This document shows, piece by piece, positions 51,601 to 61,219 of a DNA stretch of 64,000 nt (within the stretch, counting starts at the first letter, position 1; the number at the start of each line of letters is the position of its first letter). Origin of the DNA: Gemmatimonadota bacterium (GTDB lineage: Bacteria > Gemmatimonadota > Gemmatimonadetes > Longimicrobiales > Gaopeijiaceae); assembly GCA_026706635.1 (NCBI GenBank), contig JAPOYJ010000020.1:61196-125195 (forward strand). Direction: 5' to 3'. The notes under the pieces were generated by a model. The model was given only the letters and a program-made list of their open reading frames with translations, ran no database searches and was not told the origin of the DNA. The translations under genes and the position numbers were made by a program.

Positions 51601-54087
51601 ATGCAGGGAACCCCGGCCATCGCGGTGCTGATCGGCTGCATCATCGCGTTTCCGCTCACAAGTGCGACCGGGTCGGCGCAGGAGCCTCCTGACACCGTCC
51701 TGGACGTTGAGGAGATCGAAGTGGTCGTCGGTTCGCGTGCGGGCGTGGCGGACCCGGCCACGCTCCCCGTCCCGGTCGACATCTACGGCTCCGAGGAGAT
51801 TGCACGCCTAGGGGAAGTCGATCTCGCCGAAGTCCTGGGAGCGATCGCCCCATCCTTCAACTCCACCCGCCTGTCCGCTGGAGACGGTGCCGCCCTGCAT
51901 GTGGCCACGCTGCGCGGCATGAACGGCGACCAGGTGCTGGTGCTGGTCAACGGAAAGCGGCGGCACGGGGTCGCATTCGCCAAGGTGCTCGCGGTCTCGG
52001 GGCAAGGCACGACCGGCACCGACCTCCGCGCGATCCCGGTGCACGCGGTCAAGCGGATCGAGGTGCTGCGCGAGGGCGCCGCCTCGCAATACGGCTCGGA
52101 CGCAGTCGCCGGCGTGATCAACATCGTGCTCAAGGACGACGCCGGCGGAGTCAACGCGGCGACCTTTCTCGGACGAACGTCCCGCGGCGACGGGGTGAGA
52201 CTGATCACGTCGGTCAACGCCGGCGTGCCCCTCGGGAGGGGATTCCTCAACGTCACCATCGAGGCTGCGAGGCAGGAGGTGACGAACCGGGCTGGTGCTG
52301 CGCCCACCTGCTTCGGTCCCGACCCGTCCTACGGCCCCTGCGTGGATGGAGGAAAGGACATCCCGCTACAGCGCAACGGCGAGCCCGACTACAAGGGCGC
52401 GGGCTTCATGGCCAATGCGGCAATCCCCCTCGGCGAATCGGCCGAGTTCTATGCCTTCGGGGGCTACTCCGGCCGCGAAGCGGTCTCCGACGGCCTGTAC
52501 CGGAAGGCCGACTGGGTGCCGCGCACGGTCAGCTACGTCTATCCGGACGGTTTCCTCCCCGTCGAGGAGTCGGAGCTGAGTGACAGGTCGGCGGTGGCGG
52601 GGCTGCGCGGTCTCGTGGGCGAGTGGTCGGCGGATCTCAGTCTCGGCTTCGGGCATGGCCGCTTCGCCTTCGGTGCCGCCAACTCCATCAACCCCTCCTA
52701 CGCGGCCGAGTACCTGGCCAGGAACCCCGGGGCGGACGGTGCTTCCATCGCGGCAAACGCGGGACCGCGCGACACCTTCAGCGGGGGGCTGAACGTGCGC
52801 CAGTGGACGCTGAACGCCGACGCGACGCGGGAGCTCGAAGTGGTCGCGACGCCTGCATTTCTGGCGTTGGGCGGTGCCTTTCGGAGGGACTCGTACTGGA
52901 TGGAGGCCGGCGATCGGGCCTCGTGGGCATGCGGACCGAGCGACACCCCCGGCAGCTTTCCGGCCGCCCACCAACAGAACGACGGGTCCGTGCTGGCGAG
53001 CTGCGGGATCCAGGGCTACCCCGGCTACAGCCCCTCCTCGGCTTCGCTGAGCGAACGTGATCGCAACAGCTTCGGGGTGTACGCGGAGATGGAGCTGCAC
53101 CCCTCCGACGCCGCAACGCTGGGCGGCGCCCTGCGCTTCGAGGAGTACACCGACGCCGGCAGCTCGCTCACAGGCAAGGTGGCTGGCCGCGTTGGCCTCG
53201 GCGAGTCGGGGGCGGCCGTGCGGGCCGCGGTCTCCACGGGCTTCCGCGCGCCGCGCCTGCCCCAGCGGGGCTTCAACACGATCGGCTTCGTGGGCGACGC
53301 CGAGGGTCTGGTGAGCGCCGGATTCCTCCCCGAAGGCGACCAGATCGCGTGCGCCGACTTCGGTGCCTGCTCCCTGAGCCACGAGACGTCGCTGAGCTTC
53401 ACCGGGGGGGTCGTCTATTCCGCCGAGAACGGCCTCCTCGTGACCGCCGACTACTACCGCGTTGCGGTCGCCGACGCCATCGCTCTGACGCAGAGCCTGC
53501 GCCCGACCCACGGGCTTCGTCAAGGCGCCCAATTCCAGGGCCGACCGGTGGACGCCGTGGCGTTCTGGACCAATGCGATCGACACGCGAACCCAGGGATT
53601 CGACCTGGTCGCCAGCTGGCGGTTGCGCGGGATGGCGTGGGGCGCCGCGGATCTGTCGGCCAGCCTGCACCAGAACAGCACCGTGATCACCGCCAACCGG
53701 AACGAGAACTTCATCGGTGACACGCAGCAGACCCTGATCGAGGAGGCGCAGCCGGGGCGCCGGATCGGCGTGAGCGCCGACATCCGGTCCGTACGTGGAG
53801 TGGGTGCCAGCTTCAGCGTGAACCACATCGGAGCGGTCACGACCCCGTTCATCTTCGAGGAGACTATCACGATCGATGGGGCGGCGATCGCCGACCTGGA
53901 AGTCACCTTGAGGGTGGCCGACCGGATCCTCCTGGGGGTGGGTGCCAACAACCTGCTGGACAAGCTGCCGAACAGGCTCCCGCGCGACCACGTGGCCCAG
54001 CTCTGGACGATGGAATACCCCTCGGAGTCGCCCTACGGCGTCGCCGGACGCATCTGGTACATGCGCGTGAAGATGGTCGGGAAGTGA
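51601..54087 (+). CDS. TonB-dependent outer-membrane receptor
   Basis: 828 residues. Signal peptide, then a short TonB-box-like region (VEEIEVVVGSRAGVADP), a plug domain (VPVDIYGSEEIARLGEVDLA, RIEVLREGAASQYGSDAVAG, VINIVLKDD) and a 22-strand-type barrel to a C-terminal WYMRVKMVGK. Imports a siderophore, vitamin or oligomer using TonB. Ligand unknown; the GPP34 gene is directly upstream. RBS GGAAAGGGGG precedes ATG 51601. A hairpin AACACC-GAGTT-GGTGTT (51548-51564) lies in the upstream spacer. Confidence 0.9.
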   Translation: MQGTPAIAVLIGCIIAFPLTSATGSAQEPPDTVLDVEEIEVVVGSRAGVADPATLPVPVDIYGSEEIARLGEVDLAEVLGAIAPSFNSTRLSAGDGAALHVATLRGMNGDQVLVLVNGKRRHGVAFAKVLAVSGQGTTGTDLRAIPVHAVKRIEVLREGAASQYGSDAVAGVINIVLKDDAGGVNAATFLGRTSRGDGVRLITSVNAGVPLGRGFLNVTIEAARQEVTNRAGAAPTCFGPDPSYGPCVDGGKDIPLQRNGEPDYKGAGFMANAAIPLGESAEFYAFGGYSGREAVSDGLYRKADWVPRTVSYVYPDGFLPVEESELSDRSAVAGLRGLVGEWSADLSLGFGHGRFAFGAANSINPSYAAEYLARNPGADGASIAANAGPRDTFSGGLNVRQWTLNADATRELEVVATPAFLALGGAFRRDSYWMEAGDRASWACGPSDTPGSFPAAHQQNDGSVLASCGIQGYPGYSPSSASLSERDRNSFGVYAEMELHPSDAATLGGALRFEEYTDAGSSLTGKVAGRVGLGESGAAVRAAVSTGFRAPRLPQRGFNTIGFVGDAEGLVSAGFLPEGDQIACADFGACSLSHETSLSFTGGVVYSAENGLLVTADYYRVAVADAIALTQSLRPTHGLRQGAQFQGRPVDAVAFWTNAIDTRTQGFDLVASWRLRGMAWGAADLSASLHQNSTVITANRNENFIGDTQQTLIEEAQPGRRIGVSADIRSVRGVGASFSVNHIGAVTTPFIFEETITIDGAAIADLEVTLRVADRILLGVGANNLLDKLPNRLPRDHVAQLWTMEYPSESPYGVAGRIWYMRVKMVGK

Positions 54088-54111
54088 TCGCGGAGACCGA
54101 TGCGCGCATGG

Positions 54112-54263
54112 ATCGGAGCAACGCAGAGCGAAGCCCCGGTTTCGATCATTGTAAACCATGGAGCACATTGTAAAGCATAGATTACAGTATGGAGAGGCGC
54201 GCGAGGCGGTCCAGCGGTGATGCAGCGGGCCCCCTGCCGTGGGAGGCTGTCCAAGGGCTGCTA
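54112..54263 (-). repeat. Dispersed repeat, long form
   Basis: GATCGGAGCAACGCAGAGCG, TGTAAACCATGGAGCACA (one palindrome partly lost), TGTAAAGCATAGATTACA, GCGCGAGGCGGTCCAGCGG, and right end GTCCAAGGGCTGCTA. The end CTA is the TAG stop of the minus-strand kinase gene. Confidence 0.83.
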
Positions 54264-55037
54264 CACAGGTGCCCCGACGACCCACAGCGCCAGGAGGGTC
54301 GCCAGCGGCACGGTGAGGTTGTCGTCGATGCCGGTAGGCGCGACCTCCGCGGCGGCAGCGAACGTCCCCGCCGCGAGCGCGACGGGGAGGCCGAAGAATG
54401 GGATCAGGACAGCGACCGAGACCGCGTAGAAGGCCGCCGAACCCTCCCAGCTTCCCTTGCCCAGTGGCCGCCTGCCCCAGAGGCGACCTACGACGCTCGC
54501 CACGGGGTCCGCGACGGCCAGGACGAGGATCGCCGGCACCGACCACGAAGGCGGCGCAATCGCCACCGTCGCCAGCGCTCCGATCAGGTACCAGGTGGAC
54601 GACACCGGGCGGCGGGCCTCGCGCGGAGACGCCAGTGCGCGGAACCACCGGTAGAAGACCGTGTTGAGGGCTGCGGAGCGAAGCCGCACCACATCCAGCG
54701 CCACGGCCATCGCGGCCGCGCACGCCAGTCCGACCACCGGCACGGCGGAGTCCAGACCCACAAGGTGCACAGCCGCGGCGATCCCAACGCCGCTAGCCAT
54801 GTGGGTCGCACGACGCCACGGCTGAAGGCCCTCGGTGCGGCCAATCGCCTCCTTCAGGATCTCGGCCTCGCTGTCGACTCCATCGACGGGCCCCGCTCCA
54901 AGGTGGCGGGACGGGCTGAAGCGCCGTGCAGAGTGGCGATCCTTCCCACGCTCGACCGCGGCCACGCGCGCACGCGGCTTCATCTCAGGCAGCGGGCGAA
55001 CGCCGCCGGCCCGACGATCGTTCCGTGCACTGTCCAT
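54261..55037 (-). CDS. Dolichol/diacylglycerol kinase-like, CTP-dependent family
   Basis: 258 residues from ATG 55037. Six to seven membrane helices and the family core VSSTWYLIGALATVAI, VADPVASVVGRLWGRRPLGK, GSWEGSAAFYAVSV and AEVAPTGIDDNLTVPL, typical of the SEC59/DGK1/VTE5 group that phosphorylates polyprenols or diacylglycerol with CTP. Substrate not decided. The N-terminal 75 residues are poorly conserved, so the start is uncertain. Stop is in a repeat. Confidence 0.75.
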   Translation of the reverse strand: MDSARNDRRAGGVRPLPEMKPRARVAAVERGKDRHSARRFSPSRHLGAGPVDGVDSEAEILKEAIGRTEGLQPWRRATHMASGVGIAAAVHLVGLDSAVPVVGLACAAAMAVALDVVRLRSAALNTVFYRWFRALASPREARRPVSSTWYLIGALATVAIAPPSWSVPAILVLAVADPVASVVGRLWGRRPLGKGSWEGSAAFYAVSVAVLIPFFGLPVALAAGTFAAAAEVAPTGIDDNLTVPLATLLALWVVGAPV

Positions 55038-55144
55038 GTGGCATCACACTCGCAGCATACGGCCCCCGTTGCGCGGGTCACAACCCCCCCAATTGCCCCC
55101 GTGGACCCGCAATACTTAGCTTCGGGAGCCACCGGTGCGGGCAC

Positions 55145-55183
55145 TGTAAACTGTAGATTACACATTGTAAAGCGTACATTACA
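55145..55183 (-). repeat. Palindrome pair alone, upstream of E1-alpha
   Basis: TGTAAACTGTAGATTACA (55145-55162), CAT, TGTAAAGCGTACATTACA (55166-55183), 21-base period. No arms. The E1-alpha ATG follows after two bases, so this pair occupies the promoter and ribosome-site position. Confidence 0.85.
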
Positions 55184-55185
55184 GA

Positions 55186-56313
55186 ATGAAGCGATACACG
55201 GCCTTCGACCCGCCCGAGTACCACGAGTGGCGGCCGGACCCGGAGCTGGTCCGCGAGTACCGGCAGCGCATCGAGGACGATCACCGGCGCTGGGCGCTGG
55301 TGCAAGGGCTGGGCGAAGAGGCGCTCCTGGAGATCTACCGGGACCTCCTCCTCACCCGCCTGCAGGACATCGGCCTCAAGCGGTGGGTGCGGCAGGGGGT
55401 TATCAGCAAGGCGTGGCTGGGGGTCGGCGAGGAGGCCGTCACGGTTGGCTGCGTGGCGGCGCTCGACCGCTCCCGAGACGTGGTGATCCCGATGATCAGG
55501 AACGCCGGTGCCTCCCACATGATGGGGCTCGCGCTCGAGTACGGCTTCACCTCGTACCTGGGGACGGCCAACAGCCCGAGCGGCGGGCGAGACTTCCACT
55601 ACGGCGACGTCGGCAGGGGGGTGATCCAGCCGATCAGCCATATGGGCACCAGCGTGACGATCGCGGCCGGGGCGGCGCTCGCCTTCAGAAACCGGGGCGA
55701 GGACCGTGTGGCGGTGACCTGGACGGGCGACGGAGCCACCAGGACCGCCGCCTGCCACGAGGGGCTGGTCAGCGCGTCGCGGTGGGGCGTGCCGGCGATC
55801 GTCGTGGTCCAGAACAACCAGGTGGCGTTGGGCACCCGTCTCGGGCAGCACGGGGCGGGAAGGCTCGAGGACATCCCGGCAGGCTACGGCATCGCGGGGC
55901 TCGAGTGCGACGGCAACAACGTGCTCGATGTCTACGCGGCGACCGCGATCGCCCGGGAGAGGTGCGCCGACGGTCGCGGACCCGCCATAGTCGTCGCCCA
56001 GACCTTCAGGATGGGGGGACACGCCACCCACGACGAACGCGAGGCGCGCGAGACCTTCCCGGCCGAGCTCTTCGAGGAGTGGGGCCGCCGCGACCCGGTC
56101 GGCCTCTTCGAAGCGTACCTTGCCGACGAGGGGATCCCCGCCTCGGTCCTCGCGCAGATCGAGGCGGAAGCCACAGCGGCCGTCGAGGCCGCGGCCGAGG
56201 GCGCCCTGGCAGCTCGCGGGGATCGTCCGGCTCCGGAGCACGCGATCTTCGACGGCATTACCGAGGGCGGAGTGCTCCACCCGCTGGCGCATCGCCTTTT
56301 GGCGGATCGCTAA
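55186..56313 (+). CDS. 2-oxoacid dehydrogenase E1 component, alpha subunit
   Basis: 375 residues, catalytically complete. MGTSVTIAAGAALAFRNRGE, TPP motif TWTGDGATRTAACHEGLV ... VVVQNNQVAL, and MGGHATHDEREARETFP. It can pair with the E1-beta encoded at 11972, whose own neighbour lacks the TPP residues, or with another beta elsewhere. The N-terminal extension is like branched-chain types. No Shine-Dalgarno is visible; the repeat palindromes end two bases before the ATG. Confidence 0.88.
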   Translation: MKRYTAFDPPEYHEWRPDPELVREYRQRIEDDHRRWALVQGLGEEALLEIYRDLLLTRLQDIGLKRWVRQGVISKAWLGVGEEAVTVGCVAALDRSRDVVIPMIRNAGASHMMGLALEYGFTSYLGTANSPSGGRDFHYGDVGRGVIQPISHMGTSVTIAAGAALAFRNRGEDRVAVTWTGDGATRTAACHEGLVSASRWGVPAIVVVQNNQVALGTRLGQHGAGRLEDIPAGYGIAGLECDGNNVLDVYAATAIARERCADGRGPAIVVAQTFRMGGHATHDEREARETFPAELFEEWGRRDPVGLFEAYLADEGIPASVLAQIEAEATAAVEAAAEGALAARGDRPAPEHAIFDGITEGGVLHPLAHRLLADR

Positions 56314-56352
56314 CCGCTGGCAGAGCACCGGGCGAGCCGTTAGGATCGGGGG

Positions 56353-56997
56353 ATGTTCGACAACCTTCGCCGAGCCTTCCGGGAGGCTGTGGATAACATG
56401 CAGCGCGAGCTCGACGCTGGCGCGGCGCCAGACTCCGTGCGCAGGCTGATCCGCTCCATGGAAGGCGAGGCCGCGCGGACCAAGGCGTCGCTCGAAGCCC
56501 TCAAGAAGGACTTGGAGACGACACGGGAGCGGGTGCGCAGGGAGGAGGAGAGCGCGGAGACGTGTCGACGCCGGGAGGCGATGGCGCTCGAGATCGGCGA
56601 CGAGGAGACCGCGGCGCTCGCTTCCAGGTACGCCGCGAGCCACCGCGAGCGAGCACGGGTGCTCGCCGACAAGCTCCGCGCAATCGAGGCCGAGGCCAGG
56701 CTCCTCGATGGCGAGTACGGCGAGATGCTGGAGCAGATCCGCCGCGCCCTCACCCAGGCGAGCGCACTCTCTGCCACCGCACGGAGGACGAGGGCGCGCA
56801 GGTCGGTCGCGGGTGCGGACGACCTCTTTGCCAGGATGGACGGGATGGCGGCCGAGGTGGACGACAACGAGCGCCGTGGAGAGGCGGCGGAGTCGCTTTT
56901 CGACGACGCCGGATCGGTGATCGACGAGCGGGCCGCGCGAGAGGCGGAGGCCGACGCGCGCCTTGCGGAGTTGAAGAGGCGGATGGGTATGCGGTAG
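56353..56997 (+). CDS. Coiled-coil protein, PspA/IM30-like
   Basis: 214 residues, almost entirely helical and charged: FDNLRRAFREAVDNMQRELD, EALKKDLETTRERVRREEES. Looks like the PspA/IM30 or a related coiled-coil membrane-associated family, though the diagnostic N-terminal helix differs. Starts 40 bases after E1-alpha. Role unknown, possibly membrane stress. Confidence 0.5.
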   Translation: MFDNLRRAFREAVDNMQRELDAGAAPDSVRRLIRSMEGEAARTKASLEALKKDLETTRERVRREEESAETCRRREAMALEIGDEETAALASRYAASHRERARVLADKLRAIEAEARLLDGEYGEMLEQIRRALTQASALSATARRTRARRSVAGADDLFARMDGMAAEVDDNERRGEAAESLFDDAGSVIDERAAREAEADARLAELKRRMGMR

Positions 56998-57006
56998 ATT
57001 AGGGGC

Positions 57007-57285
57007 ATGGAAAACTGGATCGGCGTCGCCGTCTGGATAGTGGTGGGCGTCTCGATCGGCCTCGGAATGAAGGTTGTCGTGCGCCTCGACGAGACCTCGC
57101 CCGGACACACGCCCGTGCTCTGCGCTCTGGGTGCCTTTGCGGCGGTGATCGGGGGGATGCTCGGCGTCGGCATCCTGGAGTTCGACCGCCCGGTCGCGCT
57201 GAGTCCGGGCGGAATGGCCGGGGCGGTGGCCTTTGCGGCGCTCATGACCTTCGTCTACCGATGGGGGATCACCCGGCTCACCTGA
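57007..57285 (+). CDS. Small membrane protein, GlsB/YeaQ-like
   Basis: 92 residues with three hydrophobic segments (WIGVAVWIVVGVSIGLGMKV, LCALGAFAAVIGGMLGVGIL, GAVAFAALMTFVYRWG). Composition and length resemble transglycosylase-associated GlsB/YeaQ/YmgE proteins; no function is shown. Ten bases after the coiled-coil gene. Confidence 0.5.
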   Translation: MENWIGVAVWIVVGVSIGLGMKVVVRLDETSPGHTPVLCALGAFAAVIGGMLGVGILEFDRPVALSPGGMAGAVAFAALMTFVYRWGITRLT

Positions 57286-57313
57286 GCCGCGGGGATGAGC
57301 TCGCGTTAGCGCC

Positions 57314-58684
57314 ATGGAGCAGCCGGTTGACTTCGCCCGCAGGGAGCGCCCCCGCTTCTACCGGGAGCTGAGCGCGTTCCTGCGAATCCCCTCGGTGTCC
57401 GCCAGCTCGAAGCACGACGCCGACACCAGGAGGGCGGCCGAATGGGTGGGGGACCAGCTGCAGCGAGCTGGCCTCGTGGTCGAGATCCTCCCCACGCCCG
57501 GCCACCCGGTGGTGTTGGGAGAGTGGCGGGGAGCGGGACCCGAGGCGCCCACCATTCTGGTGTACGGCCACTACGACGTGCAGCCTCCAGAGCCGCTCGA
57601 GCTCTGGGAGACGCCCCCATTTGAGGCCAGCCTCCGAGATGGCCGCATCTACGCGCGCGGTGCCGCCGACGACAAGGGGCAGCTCTTCCTGCACCTCAAG
57701 GCCCTCGAGGCGCACCTGGCGATCCGGGGCCACCTCCCGGTCAATGTGGTGGTCCTGGCCGAGGGCGAGGAGGAAGTAGGGTCGCCCAACCTGGTGCCCT
57801 TCGTGAAGGAGCACCGCGACCGTCTCGCCGCCGAGACGGTGGTGATCTCGGACTCCTCGATGTATGCCCCCGGCCTCCCGTCGCTCCTATTCTCGCTCAG
57901 GGGCTTGGCGTACTTCGAGATCCACGCCACCGGCCCCAGCACCGATCTGCACTCCGGTGCCTACGGCGGCGCGGTCCCGAATCCGGCGAACGCGCTGGTC
58001 CGCCTCGTCGCCTCGCTGCACGACGAGAGCGGCCGCATCGCCGTCGACGGATTCTACGACGATGTGGCGATTCCGCCCGAGGAGACGCTCGCCGGCATCC
58101 GCGCCCTGCCCTTCGACGCCGAGGAGTACGCGGAGGAGGTCGGGACGACGGCTTCGGGCGGCGAGGACGGCTACACTCCGCTCGAGCGCCTCTGGACGCG
58201 CCCGGCGTGCGACGTGAACGGCATCCTCTCGGGGTACACGGGCGAGGGCGCGAAGACCGTGCTGCCAGCAAGTGCGATGGCGAAGGTCAGCATGCGCCTG
58301 GTGCCCGACCAGTCCCCCGATCGGGTTGCCGCCCTGCTGCGCGAGCACATCGACGCCAACGGGCACGATGGCGTCGACTTCGAGCTCGTGGAGCTGCACG
58401 GCGGACGTCCCTGGCTGGCCCCGGTCGACGGTCCGCACTTCGAGGCGGCCGCCCGCGCGCTGGAGCGCTCATTCGGGGTGGCCCCGGTCCTCACCGGCGA
58501 GGGTGGCAGTATTCCGATAGTCGTCGAGTTCGAGGAGATCCTCGGCGCGAACCCGCTCCTGATCGGCTTCGCCCTTCCCGGCGCCAACATGCACGCCCCC
58601 AACGAGTGGTTTGCCACAGAGTGCTTCGAGAAGGGAATCGAGACGCTGATTCACCTCTACGACGAGCTGGCGTCGGAGCGGTAG
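57314..58684 (+). CDS. M20 family dipeptidase/metallopeptidase
   Basis: 456 residues. Di-zinc site: VYGHYDVQPPEPLELW (H and D), GAADDKGQLFLHLKALE (bridging D), AEGEEEVGSPNL (EE), SDSSMYAPG (D) and PGANMHAPNEW (H). Lid/dimerisation domain in the middle (IHATGPSTDLHSGAYGG). Carnosinase/PepV-like; hydrolyses dipeptides or similar amides. Cytoplasmic. Confidence 0.88.
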   Translation: MEQPVDFARRERPRFYRELSAFLRIPSVSASSKHDADTRRAAEWVGDQLQRAGLVVEILPTPGHPVVLGEWRGAGPEAPTILVYGHYDVQPPEPLELWETPPFEASLRDGRIYARGAADDKGQLFLHLKALEAHLAIRGHLPVNVVVLAEGEEEVGSPNLVPFVKEHRDRLAAETVVISDSSMYAPGLPSLLFSLRGLAYFEIHATGPSTDLHSGAYGGAVPNPANALVRLVASLHDESGRIAVDGFYDDVAIPPEETLAGIRALPFDAEEYAEEVGTTASGGEDGYTPLERLWTRPACDVNGILSGYTGEGAKTVLPASAMAKVSMRLVPDQSPDRVAALLREHIDANGHDGVDFELVELHGGRPWLAPVDGPHFEAAARALERSFGVAPVLTGEGGSIPIVVEFEEILGANPLLIGFALPGANMHAPNEWFATECFEKGIETLIHLYDELASER

Positions 58685-58715
58685 CCGACACGACAGAGCC
58701 GAAGGGACGGCAACG

Positions 58716-61103
58716 GTGGACAATACCCGCAATCAGGTGCCCGGCACCGTACCCGACCACTCCCCGCCCTACCTCTGGGCCGGGGTGGCGGCCGCTGCGG
58801 TCGGGCTTCTCTACGCCGTCACCCTGGCGCCGACCACGGCCTTCTGGGACGCGAGCGAGTACATCGCGACGGCCGGCATCCTGGGAATTCCGCACCCGCC
58901 GGGCAATCCGCTCTTCGTGGTCATGGCCCGCAGCTGGGAGGCGCTCCTCGGGGCCTTCGGGCTCTCGGCCGCCGTCAGCGTCAACCTCTTCTCGGCACTC
59001 ATGGGATCGCTGGCGCACGGACTCTGGTTCCTGGTCGCGCACCACATCCTGCGCCACTTCTCCGATGACCGCCGCTTCCCCCTGATCGGCGCATTCGCCG
59101 CCGTGCTCGTGAGCGCCACCGCCTTCACCGTCTGGAACCAGTCCAACGTCAACGAGAAGGTCTACACCGTCTCGCTGCTCACCATTGCGCTGCTAACCTG
59201 GCTCGCCTTCAGGTGGCAGGAGAGGCTCGGACGTCCCGGCGACGACAACATCCTCGTCCTGATGGCCTTCATCCTGGCGCTCTCGGTCGGCAACCACCTC
59301 ATGGCCTTCCTCGCCGCCCCGGCGCTCCTCCTCTTCGTGCTATTCGTGCGGCCGCGCGCGCTGGCGAGCTATCGGCTCTACCTCGTCGGAATCCCCGCCG
59401 TCGTCCTCGGCCTCTCGATCCACCTATTCCTCCCGATCCGCTCCGGCCTGGATCCGGTGATCAACCAGGCGCAGCCAACGTGCGAGAATATCGGCGAGGC
59501 AGTCGTGAGCGTGGTCACCTACGGAAACGCCGGGTGCGCGGATCTATCGGACGCAATCCAGCGCAAGCAGTACCAGAAGCCGCCCCTAAGCCATCGGCAG
59601 GCGCCGCTCGTAGCCCAGGTCGGCAACTGGCTGCAGTACTTCGACTGGCAGTGGGCGCGCTCGCTCTCCGCAGTGGACTCCACCTTCGGGCGCTACCGGG
59701 TCCCCCTCACCCTGCTCTTCATCGGGCTCGGTGTGCTGGGACTGATCGAGCACTACCGCCGGGACCGGGAGAGCTGGATCTACTTCATCTCCCTCTTCGC
59801 CGTCCTCTCGGGGGGGCTCGTCTTCTACCTGAACTTCAAGTACGGCTACTCGATGCCGCTCCCGGAGGGGGAGGAGCTCAGGATCGCGATGGAGCGGGCG
59901 AATACCACGCTACTCAGGGAAATCCGGGAGGTGCGCGAGCGCGACTACTTCTTCGTCGTCGGCTTCTCGGTGTGGGGGCTAATGGCCGGGATCGGGATCG
60001 CCACCCTCTGGCGGCGGGCCAGCCAGCGTTTGGGGATCTCCCTTGCCGCGGCGTCGCCGGTCCTCGCCCTGGCTCTGATCCCGCTGGTCCTGAACTTCGG
60101 GTGGGCGAGCCGCCGCGGCGACTACGCGGCCCGCGACTGGGCCTACAACCTGCTAATGAGCGTCGAGCCGTACGGGATCATCTTCACCAACGGCGACAAC
60201 GACACCTTTCCGCTCTGGTACCTCCAGGAGGCCGAGGGCATCCGTCGCGACGTCACCGTCATGGTCGGTTCGTACCTCAACACCGCCTGGTACGTGAGGC
60301 AGCTCCGGGACCTGACACGCCCCTGCGGGCCCGGGCAGGATCCCGACGCCGACCCCACCCGCATCCTCTGCCAGCGACCGTACACCGCCGAGAACACCGA
60401 CGCGATGTACACGCACGATCCGGCGGAGGCCGAAGCGGCCGGAAGGACCGCAATCCTCCTGGACTCGCCGGTGCGAAAGCCGGAGCGAGGTGCCTTCCCC
60501 GAGGCTCTGGACGACGCCAGAATCGCGCAGGTCGCCCGGAACTACGTCCGCCTCGAGGAGGACCGCACCTTCTCCCTGGGTCCGGTGATCGCCACCATGC
60601 GCGGCGGGGACACCATCGTGCCCATGCATCAGTTTGCGCTGGCGGCGATCAGCAACTCGCTCGGAGACCGGCCCGTCTACTTCTCTTCTGCCAGCAATCC
60701 GGCCGGATCCTTCGGCCTCACCGAGTACGTGGTGCGGCAGGGGCTCGCCTTCCGCCTCTGGCCGGGCGACCCCGCGACGCTGGCGGCGCGCGGGGTGCGG
60801 CGCAACGTCGACACTCGCGGCAGCGGGGCGGTGCTCGGGACATGGCTCGACATGGAGCGCACCCGGCTACTCGCCGACAGCGTCTTCATGCACCGCTCGG
60901 GAATCCCGGGAGGTTGGCGGCACTGGCCGGACCGCTCCACCCTCGGCATTCCGAACTACTACGCCTGGATGAACTACGCCCTGGCCCAGGACCCGAAGCT
61001 CAGGACCGACTCGGCCGCGATGGCCCGCCGCGTGGAGCGGACGCGGGAGTGGGAGGCGCTGGCGACATCGCTGGATTGGCCGCCGCGGACCGAGCCCAGG
61101 TAG
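58716..61103 (+). CDS. DUF2723 membrane protein (TMEM260-like)
   Basis: 795 residues with about ten helices in the first 550. Opens PTTAFWDASEYIATAGILGI and GIPHPPGNPLFVVMARSWEA, the DUF2723 signature; a soluble C-terminal domain follows (about 480-795, RRGDYAARDWAYNLLMSVEP). Homologue TMEM260 is a protein O-mannosyltransferase, so this may be a GT-C glycosyltransferase using lipid-linked sugar. GTG start at 58716. Confidence 0.82.
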   Translation: MDNTRNQVPGTVPDHSPPYLWAGVAAAAVGLLYAVTLAPTTAFWDASEYIATAGILGIPHPPGNPLFVVMARSWEALLGAFGLSAAVSVNLFSALMGSLAHGLWFLVAHHILRHFSDDRRFPLIGAFAAVLVSATAFTVWNQSNVNEKVYTVSLLTIALLTWLAFRWQERLGRPGDDNILVLMAFILALSVGNHLMAFLAAPALLLFVLFVRPRALASYRLYLVGIPAVVLGLSIHLFLPIRSGLDPVINQAQPTCENIGEAVVSVVTYGNAGCADLSDAIQRKQYQKPPLSHRQAPLVAQVGNWLQYFDWQWARSLSAVDSTFGRYRVPLTLLFIGLGVLGLIEHYRRDRESWIYFISLFAVLSGGLVFYLNFKYGYSMPLPEGEELRIAMERANTTLLREIREVRERDYFFVVGFSVWGLMAGIGIATLWRRASQRLGISLAAASPVLALALIPLVLNFGWASRRGDYAARDWAYNLLMSVEPYGIIFTNGDNDTFPLWYLQEAEGIRRDVTVMVGSYLNTAWYVRQLRDLTRPCGPGQDPDADPTRILCQRPYTAENTDAMYTHDPAEAEAAGRTAILLDSPVRKPERGAFPEALDDARIAQVARNYVRLEEDRTFSLGPVIATMRGGDTIVPMHQFALAAISNSLGDRPVYFSSASNPAGSFGLTEYVVRQGLAFRLWPGDPATLAARGVRRNVDTRGSGAVLGTWLDMERTRLLADSVFMHRSGIPGGWRHWPDRSTLGIPNYYAWMNYALAQDPKLRTDSAAMARRVERTREWEALATSLDWPPRTEPR

Positions 61104-61111
61104 GGGACTGC

Positions 61112-61214
61112 GCAGCGCCATCCCCGCTGGACCGCTTCGCTCGCCTGCCCATACTGTAGTGTCTGATTTACATTATGTAAATCACGGTTTACAATGCCCG
61201 CACCCGTGGGCGGG
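61112..61214 (+). repeat. Dispersed repeat, left end missing
   Basis: GCGCCATCCCCGCTGGACCG, palindromes TGTAGTGTCTGATTTACA (61155-61172) and TGTAAATCACGGTTTACA (61176-61193), then GCACCCGTGGGCGGGTC. Sits between two convergent genes. Confidence 0.83.
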
Positions 61215-61219
61215 TCTAT

